In this document: piece after piece, positions 44,181 to 53,677 of the stretch
How the letters are laid out: every line of letters starts with the position of its first letter
How positions within the stretch are numbered: the first letter of the stretch is position 1
Made by a program: the position numbers and the translations under genes
The notes under the pieces: generated by a model
Databases searched by the model: none
Seen by the model: the letters and a program-made list of their open reading frames with translations, nothing else
What the model was told of the DNA's origin: nothing
Assembly: GCF_002019735.1 (NCBI RefSeq)
Contig: NZ_KV917378.1
Span: forward strand, 310,001 to 374,000
DNA from: Salipaludibacillus agaradhaerens
GTDB taxonomy: Bacteria; Bacillota; Bacilli; Bacillales; Salisediminibacteriaceae
Length of the DNA stretch: 64,000 nt
Direction: 5' to 3'

Positions 44181-44252
44181 TGAATATGAGTTGAAACATC
44201 CTCTATAGTTTAATAAGATAAATGAAACACTTACGACTTTGGAGGAATGAGA

Positions 44253-44498
44253 ATGCTTAGTAAAGAAAAAATACAACGTATCAATGAGCTTGCACGGAAG
44301 GCGAAAAGTGACGGTTTAACGCTTAAAGAGCAGCAGGAACAGAAGGACCTTCGTCAGGAGTATTTAGGTAATGTACGCCAATCATTTAAAAACCAGTTAA
44401 CGTCTGTGAAAGTAGTAGATAAAAAAGGAAATGACGTGACACCTGAAAAATTAAAAGAGGAGAAAAGAAAAAAAGGAAGTAATGGGCCCTTACATTAA
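44253..44498 (+). CDS. ynzC: UPF0291 (DUF896) family protein YnzC
   Basis: 81-residue helical protein; family members form a two-helix hairpin (KEKIQRINELARKAKSDGLTLKEQQEQKDLRQEYLG) with a disordered basic tail. It is the third gene of the SOS-induced yneA-yneB-ynzC operon in B. subtilis. ATG 44253 is seven bases after GGAGG; the ATG at 44247 would be too close. Function is unknown. A terminator follows at 44533. Confidence 0.9.
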   Translation: MLSKEKIQRINELARKAKSDGLTLKEQQEQKDLRQEYLGNVRQSFKNQLTSVKVVDKKGNDVTPEKLKEEKRKKGSNGPLH

Positions 44499-44532
44499 AT
44501 ATTCTATGGGTGACGCTATATTCAAACGACCT

Positions 44533-44564
44533 ACCCCATCGGAAAATCCGGTGAGGGATCTTTT
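44533..44564 (+). terminator. Terminator of the yneA operon
   Basis: ACCCCATCGGA pairs with TCCGGTGAGGG (one mismatch, one G-T) around a 3-base loop, followed by ATCTTTTGT. Confidence 0.7.
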
Positions 44565-44568
44565 GTAT

Positions 44569-44582
44569 TGAAAGCGCTGTTA
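44569..44582. promoter_or_regulatory. cre-like site upstream of tkt
   Basis: TGAAAGCGCTGTTA fits TGWNANCGNTNWCA with one mismatch, 140 bases upstream of tkt. The pattern is suggestive only. Confidence 0.3.
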
Positions 44583-44721
44583 AAACGTGGCTATTTTAAG
44601 ACACTTTGCTTAAGAAGTCACTTTTATCTATTGAAAACGGTTGTCTAACCTCTCCAGAAAGTATATGATATGTATGAGAAAAAGTGACCATTATATTAAC
44701 AGAAAAGAGGCTGATTTTTTC

Positions 44722-46719
44722 ATGGGTACTAATATTGACCACTTATCAATTGCAACGATAAGAACACTATCGATAGACGGTGTTGAGAAAGCACAATCAG
44801 GCCACCCGGGAATGCCGATGGGGGCTGCACCTATGGCTTACAAGCTGTTCTCACAATTTATGCAGCATAATCCCACAAATCCAGATTGGTTTAACCGAGA
44901 CCGATTTGTTTTGTCAGCAGGGCACGGCTCAATGTTGCTTTATAGTCTGCTTCATCTTCATGGTTATGATGTGACAATCGATGACTTGAAAAATTTCAGG
45001 CAATGGGGAAGCCGTACACCAGGGCATCCTGAAGTAGGAGATACCCCAGGAGTAGAGGCAACAACAGGACCTCTTGGACAAGGTGTGGCTATGGCGGTTG
45101 GGTTTGCTATGGCAGAAAGAAAACTTGCTGCTACTTACAATCGCGATCACTACAATGTCGTTGACCACTATACATATAGTATCTGCGGAGACGGGGATTT
45201 AATGGAAGGTGTGTCGGCGGAAGCAGCCTCACTCGCTGGTCATTTAAAACTTGGAAAACTCGTTGTTCTTTATGATTCCAATGATATCTCCCTTGATGGT
45301 GAGTTGCACCAGTCATTCTCTGAAAATGTGGAAGATCGCTTTAAAGCATACGGCTGGCAAGTGATTCGTGTGGAAGATGGAAATGACTTGAATGAGATTT
45401 CGGCAGCGATTGAATCAGCTAAAGCAGATGAGCGTCCAACATTAATCGAAGTAAAGACCGTCATTGGATACGGTTCACCTAATAAAGGTGGTAAATCAGC
45501 ATCTCACGGCGCACCACTAGGCGGAGATGAAGTAAAAATGACGAAAGAAGCCTATAAATGGACGTTCGAAGAAGACTTTTACGTACCAGATGAAGTAAGG
45601 GAGCATTATAAGCAACTTGCAGAAAAAGGACAAGCAGAAGAAGAAAAGTGGCACGATCTCTTTGCAGAATACAAAAAAGCTTATCCAGAGCTTGGTGAAG
45701 AGTTGGAAACAGCGATTAAAGGAGAGCTTCCTGCTAACTGGGATAAGGCTATTCCTGTCTATGAAGAAGGAGATAAGCCTGCTACAAGAGCTTCAGGAGG
45801 AGAAGTCTTAAACGCCATTGCTCAACAGGTTCCTAGCTTATTTGGTGGATCAGCAGACTTGGCTTCTTCAAATAAAACAATGCTAAATGGGGAAGAAGAT
45901 TTTAGTCGAGATAACTATAGTGGCCGAAATGTGTGGTTTGGTGTACGTGAGTTTGCTATGGCGGCTGCGGCCAATGGGATGGCACTTCACGGTGGAATTA
46001 GGCCGTATGTCGCTACATTCTTCGTATTCTCGGATTACTTACGCCCAGCTTTACGTCTATCTTCTATTATGAAGGTACCGGTCACATATGTCTTTACACA
46101 TGATAGTATTGCTGTCGGAGAAGATGGCCCTACACATGAGCCGGTAGAACAGCTAGCAGCTTTAAGAGCGATGCCTGGCATATCAATTATCCGTCCAGCA
46201 GATGGAAATGAAGTGGCTGCCGCTTGGAAAGCTGCACTTGAGAGTACAGATGAACCTACAGCACTTGTCTTAACAAGACAAGGTTTGCCTACATTGCCAT
46301 CAACGAAAGAAAAAGCGTATGAGGGTGTTAAAAAGGGTGCATATGTTGTATCTGAAGCGAATGGCGATGCAAATGGACTGTTACTGGCTAGTGGTTCAGA
46401 AGTAGCGTTAGCTGTAGAGGCCCAACAAGCTCTTGAAAAAGAAGGGATCTTTGTCTCTGTCGTCAGTATGCCAAGCTGGGATCGCTTCGAAAAACAATCA
46501 GCTGAGTATAAAGAATCTGTATTGCCATCTCATCTGAAACGCCGTCTAGGTATTGAAATGGCGACTACTCTTGGTTGGGAAAGATATACTGGTGATGAAG
46601 GATCGGTTCTTGGAATTGACAAGTTCGGAGCCTCTGCACCAGGAGACCGCATTCTTCAAGAATATGGCTTTACTGTTGAAAATGTGGTGACTCGTTTTAA
46701 ACAACTCTTAGAAAAATAA
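44722..46719 (+). CDS. tkt: Transketolase
   Basis: Thiamine-diphosphate enzyme of the non-oxidative pentose phosphate pathway, 665 residues. Visible are the N-terminal signature [23 protein letters not shown], the TPP motif [19 protein letters not shown]..., the transketolase motif [13 protein letters not shown] and the substrate-binding ITHDSI-like [20 protein letters not shown] 44722 matches family N termini, although the ribosome site AGAGG is rather far (about 12 bases). It is followed by a strong terminator. Its position after ynzC and before sirA is as in B. subtilis. Confidence 0.97.
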   Translation: MGTNIDHLSIATIRTLSIDGVEKAQSGHPGMPMGAAPMAYKLFSQFMQHNPTNPDWFNRDRFVLSAGHGSMLLYSLLHLHGYDVTIDDLKNFRQWGSRTPGHPEVGDTPGVEATTGPLGQGVAMAVGFAMAERKLAATYNRDHYNVVDHYTYSICGDGDLMEGVSAEAASLAGHLKLGKLVVLYDSNDISLDGELHQSFSENVEDRFKAYGWQVIRVEDGNDLNEISAAIESAKADERPTLIEVKTVIGYGSPNKGGKSASHGAPLGGDEVKMTKEAYKWTFEEDFYVPDEVREHYKQLAEKGQAEEEKWHDLFAEYKKAYPELGEELETAIKGELPANWDKAIPVYEEGDKPATRASGGEVLNAIAQQVPSLFGGSADLASSNKTMLNGEEDFSRDNYSGRNVWFGVREFAMAAAANGMALHGGIRPYVATFFVFSDYLRPALRLSSIMKVPVTYVFTHDSIAVGEDGPTHEPVEQLAALRAMPGISIIRPADGNEVAAAWKAALESTDEPTALVLTRQGLPTLPSTKEKAYEGVKKGAYVVSEANGDANGLLLASGSEVALAVEAQQALEKEGIFVSVVSMPSWDRFEKQSAEYKESVLPSHLKRRLGIEMATTLGWERYTGDEGSVLGIDKFGASAPGDRILQEYGFTVENVVTRFKQLLEK

Positions 46720-46724
46720 TAGAC

Positions 46725-46763
46725 AAAAATTACGTCAGAGGATTTCTTTGGCGTAATTTTTTT
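46725..46763 (+). terminator. Terminator of tkt
   Basis: AAAAATTACG-CA / TG-CGTAATTTTT stem around a 13-base loop, ending in seven T. Confidence 0.85.
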
Positions 46764-46862
46764 AGTTACAAGCTAGTTAGTTTAATATGATGTTTAATAA
46801 ATGATAAAGAAAGATAGTAAATGTCAGTTATATTTTTTGATGAGTTTTTATTGTATTTAATT

Positions 46863-46905
46863 CAGTAGCCTATGTCCGGCAGTCCACCCACGGAATGGGC
46901 TACTG
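46863..46905. other. Nested inverted repeat between tkt and sirA
   Basis: CAGTAGCC (46863-46870) pairs perfectly with GGCTACTG (46898-46905). Inside, TCCG and CGGA form a second stem separated by small internal loops of 4 and 3 bases. There is no T tract and no reading frame. It could be a structured RNA, a processing site or a protein-binding dyad. It is the only structure in the 46764-47116 gap apart from the sirA promoter region. Confidence 0.4.
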
Positions 46906-47037
46906 ATGGATGATTGCCATCACTCTCTATGATTACGACTAGCTAATAGGTTAGGAAAGCAATGAATAAATGATTATAAGATGAATAATATATAAAAAGA
47001 CAAACATTTAGACAAAACAAGTCAATAAGCATCACAC

Positions 47038-47073
47038 ATTGTGACAAATATTTGAGTAAATGTCTTTTATAAT
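47038..47073 (+). promoter_or_regulatory. sirA promoter with a possible Spo0A box
   Basis: TATAAT (47068-47073) has no good -35. TTTGTCACA on the minus strand (47046-47038) resembles the 0A box TTTGTCGAA and lies over the -35 region, as expected for a Spo0A-activated promoter. It also forms part of the dyad TCACA-CAT-TGTGA. Confidence 0.4.
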
Positions 47074-47116
47074 GAAAGTCAAGCAATTAGCGCGTAATTA
47101 TAAGAGAGGTGAGTGT

Positions 47117-47563
47117 ATGCGAAAGTATGAAATAGTTTTAATGAGAGAAGATGTGGCTCTCATGTATCGGGGGATGGAAAAGAAATTATTTCAGCTATTT
47201 AAAGAAAATCGCCTCGCTACAGGGCTATTAAAAACAATCACGCGATCGCAAATTAACTACATTACAAGAACAATTCCAGAGAAGCAAATTAATCAAGTTA
47301 TTTATCATACTCTTTTTCACAATAAAGATTACAGTAACATAGGAAATAATCATCGCATTAATTTTAAAAGAGAACATAGTAATGCAACTTTAACAGTTAC
47401 TCAGGATAAAATTTTGTTAGAGGCAGATGGCAATTTAGATGCTGAGACGTCCTTTTTTGAAATTCTTCGCCATTACCAACACTATTTTTTAGCGTTGAAC
47501 TATAAGAACAATGAGTATGGCTGGTTGAGGCCGTTAAGAGCTTTGGATATTGTACAAAAATGA
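47117..47563 (+). CDS. sirA: Sporulation inhibitor of replication SirA
   Basis: 148 residues, the same length as B. subtilis SirA, which binds DnaA domain I and blocks new rounds of replication at sporulation onset. The C-terminal half aligns with the family (ADGNLDAETSFFEILRHYQHYFLALNYKNNEYGWLRP). The N-terminal half is divergent, as usual. ATG 47117 follows GAGAGGTGAG; an earlier in-frame ATG at 47060 lies within the promoter. Position between tkt and yneF is conserved. Confidence 0.85.
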   Translation: MRKYEIVLMREDVALMYRGMEKKLFQLFKENRLATGLLKTITRSQINYITRTIPEKQINQVIYHTLFHNKDYSNIGNNHRINFKREHSNATLTVTQDKILLEADGNLDAETSFFEILRHYQHYFLALNYKNNEYGWLRPLRALDIVQK

Positions 47564-47681
47564 GTTAATCTCCCAACTTCTCTTTAAATATGAAAGCCTT
47601 TCATGTATAATAAATAGGGTTCAAACATTATGACGTTTTTAGTCGACAATTCAGCAGATTAGAGAAGGAGGGTCAACGCCG

Positions 47682-47900
47682 ATGTGGGTAAATATTTTAA
47701 TCGGTGTCATCGCTCTGTTAGCAGGAATCGCGCTTGGATTCTTTATCGCTAGACAGTACATGATGAATTATATGAAGAAAAATCCGCCAATCAACGAAAA
47801 AATGCTTCGAGTGATGATGATGCAAATGGGACAGAATCCATCGCAAAAGAAAATTAACCAAATGATGAAAGCGATGCAAGGTCAGACAGATAAAAAATAA
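47682..47900 (+). CDS. yneF: UPF0154 membrane protein YneF
   Basis: 72-residue protein with one N-terminal membrane helix (about 3-22, [19 protein letters not shown]) and a cytoplasmic basic tail with the family signature [32 protein letters not shown]. Function unknown. AAGGAGGG precedes the ATG, and a terminator follows directly. Confidence 0.93.
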   Translation: MWVNILIGVIALLAGIALGFFIARQYMMNYMKKNPPINEKMLRVMMMQMGQNPSQKKINQMMKAMQGQTDKK

Positions 47901-47904
47901 CAGC

Positions 47905-47932
47905 AGCACTCCTTTTTATAGGGGTGCTTTTT
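47905..47932 (+). terminator. Terminator of yneF
   Basis: AGCACTCC/GGGGTGCT stem (one G-T pair) with an AT loop, followed by TTTT. Confidence 0.85.
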
Positions 47933-48098
47933 AATATGACTATTAAAGTTTGTTTTGTACTAAATAGACAGTTTTAAACATCATTAAGTGGCTGTATAAT
48001 TTATAGAAGTGATAGTAAAAGGCACTTTTTACACGGGGAGTTATTCAAGAGAAGTTTTGAGGGACGCTTGCTAGGAAAAGTTGCTAAATAATTGCCTG

Positions 48099-48114
48099 TG
48101 AAATGATCATTTCA
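48099..48114. repeat. Perfect 16-bp palindrome upstream of the ABC exporter
   Basis: TGAAATGATCATTTCA is self-complementary. It lies about 200 bases before the first exporter gene in a 375-base gap with no other recognisable signal, and could be an operator. Confidence 0.4.
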
Positions 48115-48306
48115 TTTTCTCAAACATTATCCAAACACCGTGATACTCATGTGTTGTATTTCATCACGCATAGTTGAAAGTAAGGCGTAAACCTAACTAA
48201 TATGAGTGTCTTGGTATCATGATATGAAAAAATAAGTTGTGATAGATATGATGGGTATGGATCCACCCTAGGTTATCGATCATTATCGAGGAGAGTGAGG
48301 CTATCC

Positions 48307-50070
48307 GTGCGTGTATTCATAGATTTAATGTGGTATTTCAAACAAGAAAAGTGGCGTTATGGGGCTGGCATCATCGTATTAGCGGTTGTATCTCTGCTAT
48401 CCCTTATTCCCCCTTATGTAGTTGGTGTTATAGTCGACCATATTTCAGCAGGGACGTTGACACAAGACATTTTAACACGATGGATGCTTTTGTTAGTGGT
48501 TCTTGCTGCTATTATTTATGCTTTCCGTTATCTATGGCGAATTCTAATTTTTGGATCGGCGATAAAGCTTGCTAGGTTGTTACGTTACCGTCTCTATAGC
48601 CATTTTTCTAACATGTCGTCATCATTCTTTCGCCAGAGAAGAACGGGAGACCTCATGGCCCATGCTACGAATGATATTAGAGCCGTCGAACAAACAGCTG
48701 GCACCGGTGTCCTTACATTAGTGGATTCGATAACCATGGGGGGCTTCGTGATTATCACGATGGCAGCAACGATCAGCTGGAAACTTACGCTAATCGCTTT
48801 GCTTCCTATGCCGTTCATGGCTTTAGCTACAAGTCGTTATGGTTCTTTGCTTCACAAACGCTTTCTTAAAGCACAAGCGGCGTTTTCTTCTCTAAATGAC
48901 AAAGTCCAAGAAAGTATGGCAGGAATAAGAGTCATTAAAACGCTTGGTTACGAAAAAGAAGATACAGAAGCTTTTAAAAAAGAAACGGCGAATGTAGTAG
49001 AAAAAAATATGGCTGTTGCTAAAGTGGATGCATTATTTGACCCCACTTCATCATTGATTATAGGTGTCTCTTATTTCTTGTCCATTTCATTTGGCGCTGT
49101 TTTTGTTGTAAATAATGACATTACAATTGGACAGCTTACTAGTTTTACTGTCTATCTTGGTTTGCTTATTTGGCCAATGCTAGCTTTTGGCTGGTTATTT
49201 AATATCGTGGAACGTGGAAGAGCTTCATACGACAGAGTGAAAGCACTATTAGCCGTCAAAAGTAATATTGATGATAAGAAGGGGGCTGATTCTGTACCAC
49301 CAACTGGAGATATTACTTTTCAGATTGATTATTTTTCTTATGAGGAAGGTCAGCAAAAGCCGGTCTTAAAAGATATTAGTTTACATATTAAACGCGGAGA
49401 AACATTAGGGATAGCAGGGAAAACAGGAAGTGGAAAAACGACACTTGTTTCTTCACTTATGAGAGATTTTCAAGTAACAGGTGGTACTATTGCGTTTGCA
49501 AATAAACCGATAGACATGTATACCCTTGAAGCTATTCGTAAAACAGTGGTCTATGTCCCGCAAGATCACTTTTTATTTTCTGCATCAATTGCTGACAATA
49601 TAAGTTTTGGAAAACCGGACGCCTCCTATCAAGAGATTATTGAGGTAGCAAAATTAGCATCCGTACATGATGACATTTTAGCATTAGAAAATGGATATGA
49701 GACGCTGGTAGGTGAACGAGGGGTCACGCTTTCAGGTGGGCAGAAACAACGTTTATCTATAGCGCGGGCATTATTAATGGATCCAGAAGTTCTCGTTCTT
49801 GATGACGCATTATCAGCTGTTGATGCAGAGACAGAGGAGACGATTTTAAGCCATTTACGAGAATTGCGTAATGAAAAAACAACCGTTATTACGGCACATA
49901 GATTGAGTGCTATTAAACATGCTGAACAGATCATTGTCATGGAAGAAGGGTCAATAATTGAACATGGAGACCATGCCAAGCTTATGGCGGAAGGTAATTG
50001 GTACTACACCATGTATAATCTACAGCAACTAGAATCATTAGTGGAAAAGGGAGGTGAAATGTATGAATGA
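48307..50070 (+). CDS. ABC exporter half-transporter, YheI-like
   Basis: About 587 residues: six membrane helices (about 15-300) and a C-terminal ATPase with Walker A GKTGSGKTT, signature LSGGQKQR and Walker B VLVLDDALSAVD. The last is degenerate: the catalytic glutamate after the Walker B aspartates is Asp (LDDA). Its partner downstream has the normal LDEA, the hallmark of a heterodimeric exporter with one degenerate site. It resembles B. subtilis YheI (KNRTGDLMA / RQRRTGDLMAHATND). Start is GTG 48307 or GTG 48295. It overlaps its partner's start by eight bases. Confidence 0.88.
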   Translation: MRVFIDLMWYFKQEKWRYGAGIIVLAVVSLLSLIPPYVVGVIVDHISAGTLTQDILTRWMLLLVVLAAIIYAFRYLWRILIFGSAIKLARLLRYRLYSHFSNMSSSFFRQRRTGDLMAHATNDIRAVEQTAGTGVLTLVDSITMGGFVIITMAATISWKLTLIALLPMPFMALATSRYGSLLHKRFLKAQAAFSSLNDKVQESMAGIRVIKTLGYEKEDTEAFKKETANVVEKNMAVAKVDALFDPTSSLIIGVSYFLSISFGAVFVVNNDITIGQLTSFTVYLGLLIWPMLAFGWLFNIVERGRASYDRVKALLAVKSNIDDKKGADSVPPTGDITFQIDYFSYEEGQQKPVLKDISLHIKRGETLGIAGKTGSGKTTLVSSLMRDFQVTGGTIAFANKPIDMYTLEAIRKTVVYVPQDHFLFSASIADNISFGKPDASYQEIIEVAKLASVHDDILALENGYETLVGERGVTLSGGQKQRLSIARALLMDPEVLVLDDALSAVDAETEETILSHLRELRNEKTTVITAHRLSAIKHAEQIIVMEEGSIIEHGDHAKLMAEGNWYYTMYNLQQLESLVEKGGEMYE

Positions 50071-51883
50071 TCGACATAAACTACTAGTCGCTCCTTTGCC
50101 ACAACGCGAGACATTTAAACGTCTTCTCAACTACGCGCACCCCCATTGGAAGTGGCTATTAGTTGCTTTTTTTCTATTAGCAGGTGGGACAGCGGCAGAA
50201 CTAATTGGGCCAATATTAGTACAAATATTTATTGACGATTTTCTCACACCACGTTTTTTTCCACTCCAGTCACTAATGGTACTTGGGCTTGGTTATATAT
50301 CACTTCATGTCCTATCTGCTTTAATGAACTATTCTCAGTTGTTACTATTTCAAAAAATAGCACTCCGTATTATTGAAAAGCTAAGGATCGATATTTTTGA
50401 GAAAGTAGAGAGGTTAGGACTATCATTCTTTGATACGTTTCCAGCTGGAGGCCTTGTTTCACGCATCACCAATGATACAGAGCAAGTAAAAGAATTATAT
50501 GTTAGCGTGATGGCTAATTTTCTGCAAAATATCATGTTTCTTATTGGGGTATTTGCTGCGATGTTTTATTTAAATGTACAACTTGCTCTTTTTTGTCTTG
50601 TTTTGCTGCCCTTAATCGTGGTCATTATGGTGCTATATAAGAAGTTTAGTACGACATATTATACTGAAATGAGCGAAAAATTGAGCGAATTAAACGCACG
50701 TTTAAACGAATCAATTCAAGGAATGACAATTATTCAATTGTTCCGGCAAGAACGTCGAATGAGAAAGGAGTTTGAAGAAATTAACCATCGACATCATCGG
50801 GCGTGGTTTAAGAGTATTAAGCTAGATGGGTTATTATTACGTCCAGCTGTCGACGTACTGGCCATTTGTGCTCTTGTTATTGTTTTGAGTTATTTTGGCA
50901 TGACCTCACTAACAAGTCCGGTGGAAATTGGGGTCCTCTATGCATTTGTTAATTATCTCGATCGCTTTTTTGAACCAGTGAACCAAATAATGCAACGGCT
51001 TTCTGTTTTTCAACAAGCTATGATTTCAGCAGGCCGGGTGTTCAAGCTGATGGATTATGATGAACGTGGCCCTCAACAAGCCGGAAATAAAGATCCTAAA
51101 ATTCTCAAAGGAGATATTGAATTTAGGAACGTGACGTTTTCGTATGACGGCACTAAAAATGTGCTTAATGATATTAGTTTCCGTGTACGTGAAGGAGAGA
51201 CGCTAGCTTTAGTAGGCCATACAGGAAGTGGGAAAAGCTCAATCATTAATCTACTTATGCGATTTTATGACCGATCAGCAGGGGAAATTTATATTGATGG
51301 CTCATTAATCGACCACTATAGAAATGAGGAATTGAGAAAATCGGTTGGCCTTGTATTACAAGATCTTTTTTTATTTGTCGGTGATGTTGCGTCTAACATT
51401 CGTTTGTTCGATAAAAAAATGACGGATAATGAGGTAGAATCTGCTGCAAAATTCGTTAATGCGCATACGTTTATTTCAACACTTACACAAGGTTATTCTA
51501 CACCGGTAGGAGAAAGAGGCGGAACATTGTCAAGCGGTCAAAGACAATTAATATCATTTGCGAGGACGATGGCCCGAACACCTAAAATTCTTATTTTAGA
51601 TGAAGCGACCTCAAGCGTGGATACAGAAACAGAAGCAGTTATTCAACAAGCCCTTACTAACATGAGCAAAGATAGAACAACGATTGCTATCGCTCATCGA
51701 TTATCAACGATTAAACATGCTGACCACATTATTGTCCTTCATGAAGGTCAAATTGCGGAAGAAGGGACGCACGACGAACTTCTTGCTAAAAAGGGATTAT
51801 ATGAGAAAATGTACCTTCTTCAACAAGGTGCTGATAAAATGGGACTCACTCATGAAGACGGCCTCAATATGCAGAAGGGATGA
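50063..51883 (+). CDS. ABC exporter half-transporter, YheH-like
   Basis: 606 residues: six membrane helices (about 35-310) and an ATPase with Walker A GHTGSGKSS, signature LSSGQRQL and a canonical Walker B ILILDEATSSVD with catalytic glutamate. It pairs with the preceding protein to make an asymmetric exporter like YheI/YheH of B. subtilis, which handles drugs and acts on sporulation signalling there. ATG 50063 follows GGAGGTGA within the end of the first gene. Substrate is not evident. Confidence 0.9.
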   Translation: MNDRHKLLVAPLPQRETFKRLLNYAHPHWKWLLVAFFLLAGGTAAELIGPILVQIFIDDFLTPRFFPLQSLMVLGLGYISLHVLSALMNYSQLLLFQKIALRIIEKLRIDIFEKVERLGLSFFDTFPAGGLVSRITNDTEQVKELYVSVMANFLQNIMFLIGVFAAMFYLNVQLALFCLVLLPLIVVIMVLYKKFSTTYYTEMSEKLSELNARLNESIQGMTIIQLFRQERRMRKEFEEINHRHHRAWFKSIKLDGLLLRPAVDVLAICALVIVLSYFGMTSLTSPVEIGVLYAFVNYLDRFFEPVNQIMQRLSVFQQAMISAGRVFKLMDYDERGPQQAGNKDPKILKGDIEFRNVTFSYDGTKNVLNDISFRVREGETLALVGHTGSGKSSIINLLMRFYDRSAGEIYIDGSLIDHYRNEELRKSVGLVLQDLFLFVGDVASNIRLFDKKMTDNEVESAAKFVNAHTFISTLTQGYSTPVGERGGTLSSGQRQLISFARTMARTPKILILDEATSSVDTETEAVIQQALTNMSKDRTTIAIAHRLSTIKHADHIIVLHEGQIAEEGTHDELLAKKGLYEKMYLLQQGADKMGLTHEDGLNMQKG

Positions 51884-52062
51884 GTGTACAAGATTTTAAT
51901 GTGAATGTACCACTAGAAAAATAAAAAACAATAGCAAATCTTGAACTGCGAATAGGGTTGTAAGTGAGGAAATACTAAAAGCGTAGTGGGGATAATATAA
52001 AAATGGCAAAAATCTTTTTATAAGCGTAAGGTGGCACTGGTTTAACGATTAAATGAATTCAG

Positions 52063-52096
52063 TTGACACAAATACTTAACAGGGGTATGGTATAAT
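52063..52096 (+). promoter_or_regulatory. csoR promoter with candidate CsoR operator
   Basis: TTGACA (52063-52068) is followed 17 bases later by TATGGT and at 52091 by TATAAT with an extended TGG. The GGGGTATGGTAT between looks like the G-rich half of a CsoR site, so copper-controlled autoregulation is plausible. Confidence 0.5.
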
Positions 52097-52120
52097 TATT
52101 AAACGATAGAGGTGACAATA

Positions 52121-52444
52121 ATGGATGAGAAATTAACAATACCTCTTAAACAGGAAAACACGCCTGTAAAAATGCGGTCTGATGAAGACAAAAAACAGCT
52201 TAACCAACGTTTAAAGCGTATTGAGGGTCAAGTGAGAGGCATTCAGAAAATGATTGAAGAAGACCGTTACTGTGTTGATATTCTCGTACAAGTATCTGCT
52301 GTAAATGCGGCGTTAAAAAAGGTAGGCTACAATTTATTAGAAGACCATACACGTGGGTGTGTGACGAACGCTGTTAGACATGGTGATGGTGATGAAACAA
52401 TAGACGAGCTTATGAAAGTGATTCAGCAATTTACCAAATCTTAA
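52121..52444 (+). CDS. csoR: Copper-sensing repressor CsoR
   Basis: 107-residue all-helical repressor (DUF156 family). The Cu(I) ligands are present: cysteine in EEDRYCVDIL, then histidine and cysteine in EDHTRGCV, the C-H-C pattern of copper-responsive members rather than formaldehyde or persulfide sensors. The core RLKRIEGQVRGIQKMIEED is typical. ATG 52121 follows GAGGTGAC. It is followed by copZ 25 bases later. Confidence 0.93.
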   Translation: MDEKLTIPLKQENTPVKMRSDEDKKQLNQRLKRIEGQVRGIQKMIEEDRYCVDILVQVSAVNAALKKVGYNLLEDHTRGCVTNAVRHGDGDETIDELMKVIQQFTKS

Positions 52445-52469
52445 TCATTTATTTTGAGGAGTGAGTAAA

Positions 52470-52676
52470 ATGAAAACAGAAAAAATAACGATTGAAGGTA
52501 TGTCATGCAACCATTGTAAAGAAGCTGTGGAAGGTGCGCTAAACAAGGTTAATGGTGTAACACATGCAGAGGTTAGTTTAAGCGATAATTCTGTAACAGT
52601 GTCTTTTGATGAAAGCAATGTGAGTGTTGCGACTTTAAAAAATGAGATTGAAGAACAAGGGTATGACGTTGTTTAA
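52470..52676 (+). CDS. copZ: Copper chaperone CopZ
   Basis: 68-residue ferredoxin-like HMA domain with the Cu(I) motif GMSCNHC near residues 10-16 and the expected beta-alpha-beta pattern. It delivers copper to the P-type ATPase CopA. ATG 52470 follows GAGGAGTGAG, nine bases inside a possible earlier GTG. It shares the csoR transcript, but no copA is in the window, unlike the common csoR-copZ-copA order. Confidence 0.93.
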   Translation: MKTEKITIEGMSCNHCKEAVEGALNKVNGVTHAEVSLSDNSVTVSFDESNVSVATLKNEIEEQGYDVV

Positions 52677-52786
52677 AAGATCCTATTAGATATTTTTTGT
52701 CACAGTTCAAAATGTGTTAAGTAATATAGTTATTATAAAGGTGAACACATCATAATGGATACTAGTTCAATAAGTTAGTTATAATG

Positions 52787-52833
52787 GGAAGTATATCCTA
52801 ATACTCATTGGGTAAAGGTTATACTTCTTTTTT
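52787..52833 (+). terminator. Terminator of csoR-copZ
   Basis: GAAGTATA (52788-52795) and TATACTTC (52820-52827) form an 8-bp stem with a long loop, followed by TTTTTTC. Confidence 0.7.
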
Positions 52834-52945
52834 CATCACAGATAAGCGTCTGTAAAACTCTCTGCTCAAAATAGAGGGGAGAACTAAATCAATTTAGGCG
52901 AGCTAACTGACACTAAAGTCCTGATTCACTCGACCGACCACTTCA
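52833..52945 (+). repeat. Dispersed intergenic repeat, copy upstream of ccdC
   Basis: ATCACAGATAAGCGTCTGTA, then AAAAC and CAAAATAGAGGGGAG match 7185-7232. The right part is more diverged (TGATTCACT, 52922-52930). It fills much of the 450-base gap between copZ and ccdC; I see nothing else there. Confidence 0.5.
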
Positions 52946-53126
52946 GTTGGAGATAAGCTATAATGACTTGCAAATACATAAGATAGCCAATATTAACGCT
53001 GATTCATATATCAATTACCATATTAGGAATAAACAAGCCATCTGTGTTTTTTGTATGTAACCGCATTAAAAAGAAATGAAGTGTGATATAATTAGTGCTG
53101 GTTCAGTAGGAGAGGGGAGTCATTCT

Positions 53127-53633
53127 ATGTATCCAGTTTTGTTTTCAATATTGGCTGTTTGTATGGCACTCTTTGCTTTTTTTGTTAGAATGAAAGCGAT
53201 GCAAAAGCCTGCGTCTGTTAAGAAAATACTTATTCCACCTATTGCTATGTCCACGGGATTTATGATGTTTCTTTATCCACCAGTAAGAGAAATTACCTTA
53301 TTTGAAGTGGGAGAAGCGCTTACTGTCGGCATGTTATTTTCTATCATCTTAATTAAAACATCGGCGTTTGAGATTCGCGGTAATGATATTTTTATGAAGC
53401 GTTCAAAAGCGTTCCCATTTATTTTGTTTGGCCTTTTAGCTGTTAGACTTATTTTCAAATTAATTTTTGGCATTTATTTTGAGTATGAAGTACTGGCCGG
53501 AATGTTTTTTATTCTAGCTTTTGGAATGATAGTACCTTGGCGAATCGCCATGTATGCTAAATTTAAAGATATGGAAAGACAACTTCAGGCACGTAACCAC
53601 ACTAACCAAACGGAATTGACAGTCCAAACATAG
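53127..53633 (+). CDS. ccdC: CcdC family membrane protein
   Basis: 168 residues with about five membrane helices (near 5-20, 35-52, 62-80, 97-117, 123-145). The family (DUF1453, CcdC) accompanies the cytochrome c biogenesis gene ccdA in B. subtilis; ccdA is not next to it here. ATG 53127 follows AGGAGAGGGGAG with good spacing. The tail is polar. A strong terminator begins at its stop codon. Confidence 0.85.
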   Translation: MYPVLFSILAVCMALFAFFVRMKAMQKPASVKKILIPPIAMSTGFMMFLYPPVREITLFEVGEALTVGMLFSIILIKTSAFEIRGNDIFMKRSKAFPFILFGLLAVRLIFKLIFGIYFEYEVLAGMFFILAFGMIVPWRIAMYAKFKDMERQLQARNHTNQTELTVQT

Positions 53634-53662
53634 ACCCCGGCAGAAAATGCCGGGGTCTTTTA
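53632..53662. terminator. Terminator between ccdC and yneK
   Basis: A perfect AGACCCCGGCA/TGCCGGGGTCT stem (11 bp) with a 4-base loop, followed by TTTAG. It serves ccdC and may also stop yneK. Confidence 0.9.
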
Positions 53663-53677
53663 GATTATGAACTTCAT

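Noticed and set aside
46863-46905. Riboswitch or T-box before sirA
   Set aside because: The structure is small, lacks any known aptamer or T-box motif, and is not followed by a terminator or sequestering stem.
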